Shown: positions 24,778-32,601 of the stretch, one piece after another
Position numbering within the stretch: the first letter of the stretch is position 1
How the letters are laid out: each line of letters begins with the position of its first letter
Assembly: GCA_017406905.1 (NCBI GenBank)
Contig: JAFQXN010000005.1
Coordinates: forward strand, 1-51,906
Direction: 5' to 3'
Length of the DNA stretch: 51,906 nucleotides
Origin: Candidatus Saccharimonadota bacterium
GTDB lineage: Bacteria > Patescibacteriota > Saccharimonadia > Saccharimonadales > Saccharimonadaceae
Notes under the pieces: model-generated
Databases searched by the model: none
What the model saw: only the letters and a program-made list of their open reading frames with translations
Told to the model about the DNA's origin: nothing
Program-made: the position numbers and the translations under genes

Positions 24778-26079
24778 ATGGCAAAATCTCGTTTATCGGA
24801 AAAAACTTTAATTTATCAAGTCTGGCCGATTTCTTTTATCGAACCTCAATTCCGAGGAGACAATCGCTCTGCGCTGAAGAAAATCTCCGATTTTCTTCCC
24901 AATCTTTCCAGGCTCGACATCGATTATCTGTGGCTTAGCCCCATTTATCTTTCACCGTGGCTCGACCATGGTTACGATGTTGCTAACTACCTGGAAATCG
25001 ATCCCCGTTTCGGCAACTTAGAAGAGTTCAAAAGTCTTGTCAAAACCGCCAAAAGCCATAACGTAAAGGTCATGATGGACTTAGTTCTCAATCATACTTC
25101 TATTCTCCATCCATGGTTCAAGCGCTATCCAGAGCGCTACTGCTGGGGTAAATCCAATCACTCTGAGTGGTCGAATCTTTTCGACGGAGGTTCTAGCTGG
25201 GAATTTTCAGAAGACAGAGGCGAATTTTATCTCCATCTCTTCGACAAAAGCCAACCGGATCTCAACTGGTATCCAAACGGCCCTACCGGAAATCCCAACC
25301 CTGTTCTTGTCCAAGAGTTTCAATCTATTGCCAACTTCTGGCTTAATCAAGGCGTTTCCGGCTTCCGTTTGGACGCCACGCAGGTCATCAATAAAGACGC
25401 TAAGAGCGACCATTTCAACCCCATCGAAACCACCACGAAGTATGCCAATCTGGCTACTAGAGTTATCAGCGCCATATTTGACGAACCCCGTGAGAACACT
25501 TATCTTCTGGTAGAGTGTTTAAACCTCTCTGGCGACATGATCAAGTTCTACTATAATCATGCGCCGGTCAACGCGGTAATGGACAATACGCCCATCAACA
25601 CAGTAATCGTCACCACCGATCAGTTAGTTGCGGAAAGCGGCTTAGACAGGTATATTTCGGCAATCAAGAAATCTGCCGAGAGTTGTCCCGAAGGATATGC
25701 CCATGTAACCGAATCCCACGACGGGCCTCGTTTTACCTCTGCAGCCAACCTAAGTGGCAAAGACGCAATTGATGTTCTCTTCGGTTTACACCGGGGGGAA
25801 AGATTCTGCTCTCCCAACACTATCATTGTGTATCAGGGGCAAGAACTCGGATTACAAAATCCCACTCGCGAAGAACTGTCCGACAAGCAAATGCTTTCTC
25901 TAGACAGGCAGGCCAGGTTGCGTTATGCACGCGGCGAATCTCTAGAAGATCTCCGCCCGACCTCTAGGGCTAACGCTCGTATCCCCTTCCACATGGAAGA
26001 GTATCATCGTCAAGAATCCGACATGAGCTCTTGTCTTCATTATTTCAGAAAGTCGGTAAAATTCTGGCGCAAAGTATAG
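24778..26079 (+). CDS. Alpha-amylase family (GH13) glycoside hydrolase
   Basis: The 433-residue protein probably cleaves alpha-glucosidic bonds of small oligosaccharides in the cytoplasm; no signal peptide is present. Conserved regions: YLWLSPIYLSPWLDHGYDV, VMMDLVLNHTS, GVSGFRLDATQV (nucleophile Asp near residue 198), YLLVECLN (acid Glu near 245) and TESHDGPR (transition-state Asp near 313). The usual C-terminal beta domain is very short or missing, as the protein ends soon after the barrel. The start follows AGAAAGGGGTGATT. Substrate, whether trehalose, sucrose or isomaltose type, cannot be decided. Confidence 0.88.
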   Translation: MAKSRLSEKTLIYQVWPISFIEPQFRGDNRSALKKISDFLPNLSRLDIDYLWLSPIYLSPWLDHGYDVANYLEIDPRFGNLEEFKSLVKTAKSHNVKVMMDLVLNHTSILHPWFKRYPERYCWGKSNHSEWSNLFDGGSSWEFSEDRGEFYLHLFDKSQPDLNWYPNGPTGNPNPVLVQEFQSIANFWLNQGVSGFRLDATQVINKDAKSDHFNPIETTTKYANLATRVISAIFDEPRENTYLLVECLNLSGDMIKFYYNHAPVNAVMDNTPINTVIVTTDQLVAESGLDRYISAIKKSAESCPEGYAHVTESHDGPRFTSAANLSGKDAIDVLFGLHRGERFCSPNTIIVYQGQELGLQNPTREELSDKQMLSLDRQARLRYARGESLEDLRPTSRANARIPFHMEEYHRQESDMSSCLHYFRKSVKFWRKV

Positions 26080-26097
26080 AGTGCCACCGATAAACGA

Positions 26098-26127
26098 AAA
26101 ACCCGCGCCTTCGTGCGCGGGTTTTTA
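26098..26127. terminator. Bidirectional intrinsic terminator
   Basis: AAACCCGCGC and GCGCGGGTTTTT form a strong stem with flanking A and T runs, between the convergent GH13 gene and the coiled-coil membrane protein gene. Confidence 0.85.
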
Positions 26128-26155
26128 CAGAGTTCAAACAATTTTATCCCTATCG

Positions 26156-26836
26156 TTAATAACGTTCCTTTTTTACTCCCTGCGCTATTCCTTCCGCCAC
26201 CGAGCCTGCTACCGTGCCGGCCGATTGCGCCACCGTTGGCGTTACGTCCGCCACCCCCTCTTTGATAATCGGCAAATGTGTCTGTGCATGATACGCCGCC
26301 AGAGCTCGCCGCTTCGTCACCAGGTACATAGACAGCGAAATCACGCATCCAAATAATAACACCGTTCCGCCGACAAAATAAAACACCACATAATATTCCA
26401 TCCCCACCGTCTTATAAAGCACCCCATAATCCTTATTCTCTAGCTCAAACTTTTCCATTTCCAAATGACTTATCTGTGACCAAAGCTCAGACACCTCTCT
26501 CTGGCAAGCGACACGCTGTGTATACCAGCCATCTGCCATCATATCAAGCGAATTGCATTCGTCTTCTTTGGCATCATGCTGCGTCTGTAGTTCCGCCACC
26601 TCTTGGTCAATCTCTGCCACCCTCGCCCGCGCCGCCGCTACATTCTGCTCGGCTTCTGCCTCCGCTGCCGCAGCCCGTTCCTCGTTTATTTTACCTGCCT
26701 CATTTTGTTTCACCGCTCCTAGCGCAATCAGTCCACCGCCCGCCACTAGTGCCACAATCAAAATCACCAGCGAAATAGTCTTAAATACTCTATTCCCTTT
26801 CTGATAATTTTCCTCTGTTAAAAATTGTTTTTCCAC
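26156..26836 (-). CDS. Two-pass membrane protein with central coiled coil, unknown function
   Basis: The protein (about 226 residues from the GTG chosen) has a membrane helix (ISLVILIVALVAGGGLIALG), an Ala/Glu-rich heptad region of about 90 residues with two cysteines, a second helix (YYVVFYFVGGTVLLFGCVISL) and a cytoplasmic tail with AGTVAGSVAEGIAQG. GTG at 26836 is preferred because GGAAAGGA lies 5 nt upstream. A TTG at 26866 is also in frame but sits in the T-run of a leader hairpin. No family recognised. Confidence 0.65.
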   Translation of the reverse strand: MEKQFLTEENYQKGNRVFKTISLVILIVALVAGGGLIALGAVKQNEAGKINEERAAAAEAEAEQNVAAARARVAEIDQEVAELQTQHDAKEDECNSLDMMADGWYTQRVACQREVSELWSQISHLEMEKFELENKDYGVLYKTVGMEYYVVFYFVGGTVLLFGCVISLSMYLVTKRRALAAYHAQTHLPIIKEGVADVTPTVAQSAGTVAGSVAEGIAQGVKKERY

Positions 26837-26989
26837 CTTTTTCCTTTCCGCCGCACCTCCAAACAAAAATGCGACTATTTACTTAGTCGCTAAACTACAA
26901 TTTGCTCAATTGAGACAAATGCGTAAATAGCCGCATCTCAATCTCAATTGAAACAAAAACGCAAATTGTAGCTTAGCACTTTCATTATA
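26837..26989 (-). promoter_or_regulatory. Structured leader with attenuator-like alternative hairpins
   Basis: A minus-strand TGATATAAT (-10 at 26984-26989) starts a leader of about 140 nt. A 17-bp stem (26961-26977 with 26889-26905, one mismatch) is extended by CTCAATTGA pairings. Near the gene, TAGTCGC/GCGACTA (26884-26890 with 26871-26877) and the following T-rich stretch look like an intrinsic terminator. The segment 26871-26882 can pair instead with 26923-26934, giving mutually exclusive folds. Confidence 0.5.
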
Positions 26990-27010
26990 TCATGCTCCAC
27001 TTGTAAATAC

Positions 27011-27044
27011 AAAAAATCCCCCACCAAAGCAAGCTCTGGTGGGG
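27011..27044 (-). terminator. Intrinsic terminator of the 48-residue gene
   Basis: On the minus strand CCCCACCA pairs with TGGTGGGG and is followed by GATTTTTT. Confidence 0.8.
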
Positions 27045-27064
27045 CGCAGTGGGTTAAAGTACAA

Positions 27065-27211
27065 TCACCTGTCATTCCCCGGAAGGGGGAGACGCGGATC
27101 GTAGTTTTCGTACCCCGGAATATCGGGGCCTTCCTTCCCGAGTCGGGAAAGACGATCTTCCAGTTCCCTCGCGATTTCATCGAGGGACCGTCCCCTGTTG
27201 TTATCAAACAT
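27065..27211 (-). CDS. Small hypothetical protein (48 residues)
   Basis: The start MFDNNRGRSLDEIARELED is chosen because AGGAGGTG lies 4 nt before the ATG at 27211; the open frame continues upstream to 27268 without such a site. The protein has one charged amphipathic helix and a Pro/Gly-rich tail (IPGYENYDPRLPLPGNDR). A promoter (TGATATAAT, 27286-27291 minus) and a strong terminator bracket it, so it is an independent transcription unit. Function unknown. Confidence 0.6.
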   Translation of the reverse strand: MFDNNRGRSLDEIARELEDRLSRLGKEGPDIPGYENYDPRLPLPGNDR

Positions 27212-27355
27212 AGGGCCACCTCCTAACGCGTTTCTGCCCGCCGGCAAATCCAGAGTATAAGTCAACAAACCCGTACTCTACTATCATTATATCACATTAT
27301 CATAAAAAAGTCAACTGAGCACACGATTCTGCCCAGAATCCTAGCCACCCCGTCA

Positions 27356-27562
27356 CTATTTTTTGTTAAACTTATTCAAATCAAATAACGGCCGCTTATC
27401 ACCATCAATAATCCCCTGCGCTTCACGCATCAGCTTCTCTAGAGCCGCCGCAGATGATGCCGAGCCTATATGGACGGTTCGCACCACTTTTCCCTGTTCT
27501 TTATAGCACACTTGCACTCCAGTAGCACCGGAAGTCGTTTTGAATTTCCGTATGTAAGCCAT
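27356..27562 (-). CDS. Small protein resembling the N-terminus of IS1634-type transposases
   Basis: The 68-residue protein starts MAYIRKFKTTSGATGVQVCY and contains HIGSASSAAALEKLMREA. This matches, from memory, the N-terminal DNA-binding segment of IS4/IS1634-family transposases (RKxKTASGATAVQ, HIGSAHSxAEL). The DDE catalytic domain is absent; no frame continues it downstream. A TACAAT box ends exactly 6 nt before the ATG, as in the other leaderless genes, so it seems to be expressed as a small protein. It is either a remnant or a domesticated DNA-binding protein. Confidence 0.6.
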   Translation of the reverse strand: MAYIRKFKTTSGATGVQVCYKEQGKVVRTVHIGSASSAAALEKLMREAQGIIDGDKRPLFDLNKFNKK

Positions 27563-27974
27563 GCCCCAATTGTATCACGCCGGCCCCGATATGCACACCA
27601 TTTCCACTAGCTTTTTCCACCAAAACCATAAACATTTTCTGGCTATTTCCCTGTTGCCTAGCAACCACCACGGCTGGCAACCCGGCTTGACAAACAATCC
27701 CGCTCGCGCTAAAATTAACCCAACAACTGGCAACCTCAAATGCAGTTGGGAGTACGCACGAAGTTTTAGCATCCGCCACATTATTTTAGAAGGAAGATTT
27801 AAACGCTAAAACCGACTGAGAATCAAATTTAGCATCCGCAGGGAATTATCTCTAGACGGAATTATTGCTTATGCAATAAAAGGGGGAAGCGGTCAACCGA
27901 AAGAAAACCGCAAATGCTTTTTTGTCAAAAAAAATCACGTGTTTCAAGGGCGTGAAATTTGTTGTATTACCTAT
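27563..27974 (+). other. Gene-free stretch with repeats and possible structured RNA
   Basis: No convincing gene is present in these about 410 bp. They hold the TACAAT promoter of the minus-strand small gene (27569-27574), an 8-bp inverted repeat GTTTTAGC/GCTAAAAC (27763-27770 and 27805-27812), a 12-bp direct repeat TTTAGCATCCGC (27765-27776 and 27828-27839), a hairpin TTATTGC-TTAT-GCAATAA near 27865, and GCGGT/ACCGC followed by a T-run near 27890-27926 that looks like a plus-strand terminator. A small RNA is possible, but I recognise none. Confidence 0.3.
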
Positions 27975-29000
27975 ATGAATATACCTATTACACAATCTAA
28001 AGCCTGGGCACAACTCCAAGATGATCTAGGAGAGAAATATTTTTTTCGGCAAGCTGACGGCTATCAGTATTTAGCTATTCTTAAGCAAACGCCGGCGGGG
28101 AATTACCTCTATTGTCCTTATGGTCCCGCAGCAGAAGATGGCGCCAGTTTTAAGCGGGCTATTAAATCACTTCACGCGCTCGCTAGCGGTCAGAGAGCCA
28201 TATTTATTAGAGTTGAACCCACCGACGCAAAAATGGTTAATCATTTACCAGATACGGCCAAGAAATCTCAAGATCTTAATCCTAAAGAAACCTGGATTCT
28301 TGATTTATCGGGAAGCGAAGCCGAGCTTAAAGACAAACTTCCTTCTCGTTTATTGCGTTATTATAAATCCGCCACTAAAAAGGGCATTACTATCGAAAAA
28401 TCTCACCGATCAGAAGACATCAAATATCTTCTAGATCTTCAGCGCGCCCTGGCTAAAGAAAAGGGAATCAACACTTTTTCCGAACACTATCTGCAGACAG
28501 AACTCAAACAGCCTTTCGCTACTCTGTACTTGGTAAAATTAAAGAACGGAACATGGACGGGTGACGCGCCTGGAGGGGGCCCCCCGCTGAGCGTACGCGA
28601 AGTGGGGGAGGAAAAGGCGCGGCAGGACCCGCCCAGAGGATATTCAGCAGTACCCGCCGAGAAAATAGTTGCCGCCGGTCTAGTTTTCGATGACAACACC
28701 ACCAGATATAACCTCCAAGGCGCCCAATCTGACGAGGGCCGCAAACTCCACGCCACCGGTATCCTCACTATTCAGCTCATTCTCGACGCTCACGCTCAGG
28801 GCCAAAAACTCTTTGACTTCTGGGGTGTCGCTCCCGAAGGCGCGCCGAGTACTCATCCCTGGGCTGGCTTTACCAATTTTAAGAAAACTTTCGCCGGCTA
28901 TCAAGAAAACCACGCCGGCACTTACGACATTGTCTTAAAACCCGCCAAATACAAGCTCTACCAAACCACCCGCAAGCTCAACCGTCTCCTCCGCAAATAG
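27975..29000 (+). CDS. FemA/FemB-family peptidoglycan bridge ligase with insert B
   Basis: FemABX enzymes use aminoacyl-tRNA to add amino acids to the lipid II stem peptide. The 341-residue protein begins MNIPITQSKAWAQLQDDLG; GNAT-like folds are suggested by WILDLSGSEAELKDKLPSRLLRYYKSATKKG and the C-terminal LFDFWGVAPEG and HPWAGFTNFKKTFAG. Residues about 193-222 (TWTGDAPGGGPPLSVREVGE...) come from repeat family B, inserted between two predicted beta strands. The ATG at 27975 is used because the upstream extension in the frame does not match the family. It is followed by a second, separately promoted paralogue. Confidence 0.88.
   Translation: MNIPITQSKAWAQLQDDLGEKYFFRQADGYQYLAILKQTPAGNYLYCPYGPAAEDGASFKRAIKSLHALASGQRAIFIRVEPTDAKMVNHLPDTAKKSQDLNPKETWILDLSGSEAELKDKLPSRLLRYYKSATKKGITIEKSHRSEDIKYLLDLQRALAKEKGINTFSEHYLQTELKQPFATLYLVKLKNGTWTGDAPGGGPPLSVREVGEEKARQDPPRGYSAVPAEKIVAAGLVFDDNTTRYNLQGAQSDEGRKLHATGILTIQLILDAHAQGQKLFDFWGVAPEGAPSTHPWAGFTNFKKTFAGYQENHAGTYDIVLKPAKYKLYQTTRKLNRLLRK
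28551..28638 (+). repeat. Palindromic intragenic element B, copy 1
   Basis: An 88-nt unit differs from copy 2 at three positions by hand count. It folds as nested stems: GGACGGGT with ACCCGCCC (28555-28562 and 28627-28634), GCGCCT with AGGCGC, and CCCCC with GGGGG around a small loop. It is G+C-rich compared with its host gene, in frame and stop-free. Confidence 0.8.
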
Positions 29001-29030
29001 TCACAATACCTCACCCTCACAAAACTATGC

Positions 29031-29036
29031 TATAAT
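29031..29036 (+). promoter_or_regulatory. -10 promoter (6-nt gap) for the second FemA/B gene
   Basis: TGCTATAAT ends 6 nt before the ATG at 29043. Confidence 0.65.
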
Positions 29037-29042
29037 AGGCAT

Positions 29043-30248
29043 ATGAAATTTGAGCCTATCACCCCAAGCGACTTCGCCGCTTACACCGCCACCAGCCCTT
29101 ACAAATCCTTTATGCAGACCCCTGAAATCGCCAAATACCGCGAACAAAATGGTTGGACTCCCTACTATTTTGCCGTCACGGAAGATGGCCAGATCAAAGC
29201 CGCCACTATGCTTGTCGCCAAACCCACCTTTCTGGGTAAATCCACCTTTATTGCCCCTGGCGGGCCTCTCTTAGATCTTGAAGACGCCAAACTCGTCAAC
29301 TTTTTCTTCACCCACCTCAGAAGATACATCAAATCTCACAATGGCTACACTCTTCAAATCAGCCCCTACTACGAGCTCATCGCGCGCAATCGTAACGGCG
29401 AACCCGTCCCGGGCGGCTTCAATCACCAAAAAGCCCTCAAAAATCTCTCAAATCTAGGCTTTAAACCCCTTGCTACTCCAGACCAGCCCAAATACCTTTT
29501 TGTCATGGATATCAATAATCGTACCCCAGATCAACTTTTTGCCGATTTCAAGCGCAATACTCGCGGTCATATCCGTAAAGCCGAAAAAATGGGCGTCAAA
29601 GTCCGTGAACTGGACAGGGAAGAACTACCCATCTTGAAACAAATTACCGAATCCACCAGTAAGCGCCGTGACTTTACCGACAAGCCCCTCTCTTACTACG
29701 AGCAAATGTATGACCTTTTCCACGCCAAAGGCGAAGTCAAGTTTATCGTTGCAGAGGCTCATATAGAAGGGGCAGCCGACAATGCTGTTACATGGACGGG
29801 TGACGCGCCTGGAGGGGGCCCCCCGCTGAGCGTAAGCGAAGTGGGGGAGGAGAAGGCGCGGCAGGACCCGTCCAGAGAAGGTATTATCTCAAGCTCTACG
29901 CCTCTCAGTACCTCCATGTTTATCCTCTACGGCGACGAAGTCGTCTACCTCTTTAGCGGCAGCGACGAAAAATACATGAAAGACTACAATGCCCAATACG
30001 CCATTCAGTGGCACATGATTAAATACGCTGCCAAGCACGGCTTTCAAAAATACAATTTTTACGGCATCAACGGTCTTCCTGACGTCAATTCCAAAGATTA
30101 CGGCATCTACGATTTTAAAAAAGGTTTCACTTCTGCCACTACTGGCCATGTAGTCGAGCTCATCGGCACCTTTTCTCTTCCCACCAATTCATTTTTCTAC
30201 CACTTGCATTCCAGTCTCGGTAAAATCAAAAAATCTCTTAAACATTAG
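29043..30248 (+). CDS. FemA/FemB-family peptidoglycan bridge ligase with insert B
   Basis: The 401-residue protein is a full-length FemABX homologue: SPYKSFMQTPEIAKYREQNGW, GGPLLDLEDAKLVNFFF, DFKRNTRGHIRKAEKMGVKV, and the second GNAT half with MFILYGDEVVYLFSGSDEKY and KYNFYGINGLPD. Residues about 250-279 are encoded by element B, at the same structural position (a loop after a FIVAEA-type strand) as in the preceding paralogue. With two Fem ligases, stem-peptide cross-bridges of more than one residue are plausible (inference). Confidence 0.92.
   Translation: MKFEPITPSDFAAYTATSPYKSFMQTPEIAKYREQNGWTPYYFAVTEDGQIKAATMLVAKPTFLGKSTFIAPGGPLLDLEDAKLVNFFFTHLRRYIKSHNGYTLQISPYYELIARNRNGEPVPGGFNHQKALKNLSNLGFKPLATPDQPKYLFVMDINNRTPDQLFADFKRNTRGHIRKAEKMGVKVRELDREELPILKQITESTSKRRDFTDKPLSYYEQMYDLFHAKGEVKFIVAEAHIEGAADNAVTWTGDAPGGGPPLSVSEVGEEKARQDPSREGIISSSTPLSTSMFILYGDEVVYLFSGSDEKYMKDYNAQYAIQWHMIKYAAKHGFQKYNFYGINGLPDVNSKDYGIYDFKKGFTSATTGHVVELIGTFSLPTNSFFYHLHSSLGKIKKSLKH
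29790..29877 (+). repeat. Palindromic intragenic element B, copy 2
   Basis: The same 88-nt unit as copy 1, in the same frame. Here the outer stem GGACGGGT/ACCCGTCC is perfect. Confidence 0.8.
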
Positions 30249-30288
30249 CCTTGCCAAGCCACCCCGGCCCCCTTTATCTCAAATATGA

Positions 30289-30294
30289 TATAAT
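30289..30294 (+). promoter_or_regulatory. -10 promoter (6-nt gap) for the P-type ATPase gene
   Basis: TGATATAAT ends 6 nt before the ATG at 30301. Confidence 0.65.
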
Positions 30295-30300
30295 TAATCC

Positions 30301-32601
30301 ATGAATCTCACAGGTCTATCTTCCGCACAAGTCGCGGCCAAAATTGAGCAGGGCAGAGTAAACAAAGTTTCCCGCAAAAAAACCAATTCCGTCAGCAAAA
30401 TCATCATTCGTAACACTCTCACAATCTTTAATATTGTCAACCTCATTTTGGCACTCATGATCATATCTGTAGGCTCCTATAAAAATCTCCTATTTATTTT
30501 CATCGCCATCGCCAATACTCTCATCAGTATTATTAATGAAATTCGTGCCAAGCGCACCATTGACAAAATGCGTCTTATTGCCGAACAGAAGCCCACCGTT
30601 ATCCGCGATGGCAAAACTATTCAAATACCACCTACAGAAATCGTCGATGGCGATTTGCTTATCCTCAGTCTTGGCGACCAGGTTATTGTTGACGCCAAGG
30701 TTGAAGAAGGCCAAGTTGAAGTGAACGAGTCCTTTATCACTGGCGAATCAGATAACATCCTCAAGCACCCCGGAGATAAACTCATCTCTGGTAGCTTTAT
30801 CGTCTCCGGCACCTGCAAAGCTTCCGTGGTTGCTGTCGGTTCTGAAAATTTCATCAGTAAGCTTGAATCTTCCGCCCACACCATCAAGACCGCCGATTCT
30901 AAACTCTTTACCATCATGAACAACATCGTCAAATACATCTCTTTTGCCCTTATTCCGATTGGCGCCCTTCTTCTCTGGGCGAGGTTCCGCGTTCCAGATA
31001 GCACGCCAGAAGTAGCCATCACTAGCACTGTTGCAGCACTTATCAATATGATTCCCGAGGGGCTTATCTTGCTCACTTCTAGCGTCCTCGCCCTCGCCAC
31101 CATTCGCCTCAGTCGCCAAAAAGTCCTTGTGCAAGACCTCTACTCTATTGAGACTCTCGCTCGCGTCGATTGTATCTGCCTCGACAAGACCGGCACACTT
31201 ACCACCGGCAAAATGACCGTCAAAGATCTCATTCCGGCTAAAGGTCAAAGCAAAAATGCCCTTGAGGCTGCATTTACGGCCATTCTAAGCCATTCTACTG
31301 CCGACAACGCTACAAGTGCTGCCTTAAAGCAAAAGCTTCTTAAAACGGCCAAAAATCGCGAAATAAACGATAATGTCGAAATCATCCCTTTCTCTTCAGA
31401 CCGTAAATATTCCGGCATCAAAACCCCCAAATCCGAGCTTCTCATGGGCGCTCTCGAGTTTATGACTAAAAATCCTGAATATCTCAAACAAGAGAAATCC
31501 CTTGAAGGCGACTACCGCATCATCTCAGTTATTAAAAAAACGCCCGAAAAAGAAACCCTTTTAGGCTTTGCATTGCTTGAGGACGAACTTCGTAAAGATG
31601 CCAGTGACATCATCAAATTCTTCATCGACAATAATGTCGACATCAAAGTTATTTCCGGTGATAATCTCTCCACCGTCCAATCTATCGCCACTAAAGTCGG
31701 CATTCCTAATCCTACCCCTGTCGACCTCTCCACCCTAGATACCCCGATAAACTACGAAAAACTTGTAGAGACCTACAATATTTTCACTCGCGTCAAGCCA
31801 GCCCAAAAGAAATCTCTCGTTCTCGCCCTTAAAAAACAGGGCAAAACCGTCGCTATGACTGGCGATGGCGTCAATGATATCCTCGCCATGAAAGAGGCCG
31901 ATTGTTCTATCGCTATAGGAGAAGGTTCAGATGCTGCTCGCCGTTCCGCCAAGCTCGTTCTTCTCAATTCGGATTTTGCCGCCGTTCCAAGCGTCATCGC
32001 CGAAGGCCGTCAATCTATCAATAACCTCGAACGTAGCACCACTCTTTTCCTCAGCAAAACCGTCTACGCCTCCATTCTCGCCGTATTTTTCGTCATTTTG
32101 CCCCTAGAATACCCCTTCAGTCCAATCGAAATGTCGCTCCTTAATTTTGCCTGCATTGGCTTTCCGGGCCTCGTTCTCGCTCTCGAGAAAAACACCGAAC
32201 GCATCAAAAACAATTTCACCAAAAATATCCTTCAATATTCCGTTCCTATCGGCCTCACCGTCTCTATTGTTATGCTCGTGCTCGCCACTGTGGCCGAGCT
32301 CAAGGGCTTCTCTCGCCCAGAGCTCACCACCATCTCCGTATTTGTCACTTTCTCTATCGATTTAGTCCTCATTTACTGGATTTCCCGCCCGCTCAATCCA
32401 CTTCGTACTACCTTACTCGCCAGCATTATTGGCATTATTGCCATTGCCTTCTCTGTACCGACTCTTCGGCGGCTCCTAGATTTTACCTTCCTCTCTCTTG
32501 ACGGCATCATCGTCACCATAGCCGCCATCTCTGCCGGCCTCATTATCTTCAACTTCTTACGCCTCATCGCTCGTCGCATCAGCGGCAAAATCTTCTCCTA
32601 G
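30301..32601 (+). CDS. Cation-translocating P-type ATPase, CtpE-like
   Basis: This is an ion pump of the plasma membrane. The 766-residue protein has the actuator motif ITGESD, phosphorylation site DKTGTLTTGKM, hinge MTGDGVND, the M4 motif NMIPEGLILLTSS and about ten membrane helices. The opening GLSSAQVAAKIEQGRVN and the PEGL motif resemble the CtpE group, linked to calcium uptake in mycobacteria. N-terminal heavy-metal-binding domains and a CPC motif are absent, which rules out a copper or cadmium pump. The stop codon is immediately adjacent to the convergent CAP gene's stop. Confidence 0.93.
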   Translation: MNLTGLSSAQVAAKIEQGRVNKVSRKKTNSVSKIIIRNTLTIFNIVNLILALMIISVGSYKNLLFIFIAIANTLISIINEIRAKRTIDKMRLIAEQKPTVIRDGKTIQIPPTEIVDGDLLILSLGDQVIVDAKVEEGQVEVNESFITGESDNILKHPGDKLISGSFIVSGTCKASVVAVGSENFISKLESSAHTIKTADSKLFTIMNNIVKYISFALIPIGALLLWARFRVPDSTPEVAITSTVAALINMIPEGLILLTSSVLALATIRLSRQKVLVQDLYSIETLARVDCICLDKTGTLTTGKMTVKDLIPAKGQSKNALEAAFTAILSHSTADNATSAALKQKLLKTAKNREINDNVEIIPFSSDRKYSGIKTPKSELLMGALEFMTKNPEYLKQEKSLEGDYRIISVIKKTPEKETLLGFALLEDELRKDASDIIKFFIDNNVDIKVISGDNLSTVQSIATKVGIPNPTPVDLSTLDTPINYEKLVETYNIFTRVKPAQKKSLVLALKKQGKTVAMTGDGVNDILAMKEADCSIAIGEGSDAARRSAKLVLLNSDFAAVPSVIAEGRQSINNLERSTTLFLSKTVYASILAVFFVILPLEYPFSPIEMSLLNFACIGFPGLVLALEKNTERIKNNFTKNILQYSVPIGLTVSIVMLVLATVAELKGFSRPELTTISVFVTFSIDLVLIYWISRPLNPLRTTLLASIIGIIAIAFSVPTLRRLLDFTFLSLDGIIVTIAAISAGLIIFNFLRLIARRISGKIFS

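Noticed and set aside
27561-27809. Possible 82-residue gene on the plus strand
   Set aside because: The sequence is low in coding character, overlaps the promoter of the minus-strand small gene, and lacks a Shine-Dalgarno sequence.
28551-29877. Element B as a tRNA-like gene
   Set aside because: The nested stems lack a T-loop, an anticodon arm of proper size and CCA; the resemblance is only to a folded RNA in general.
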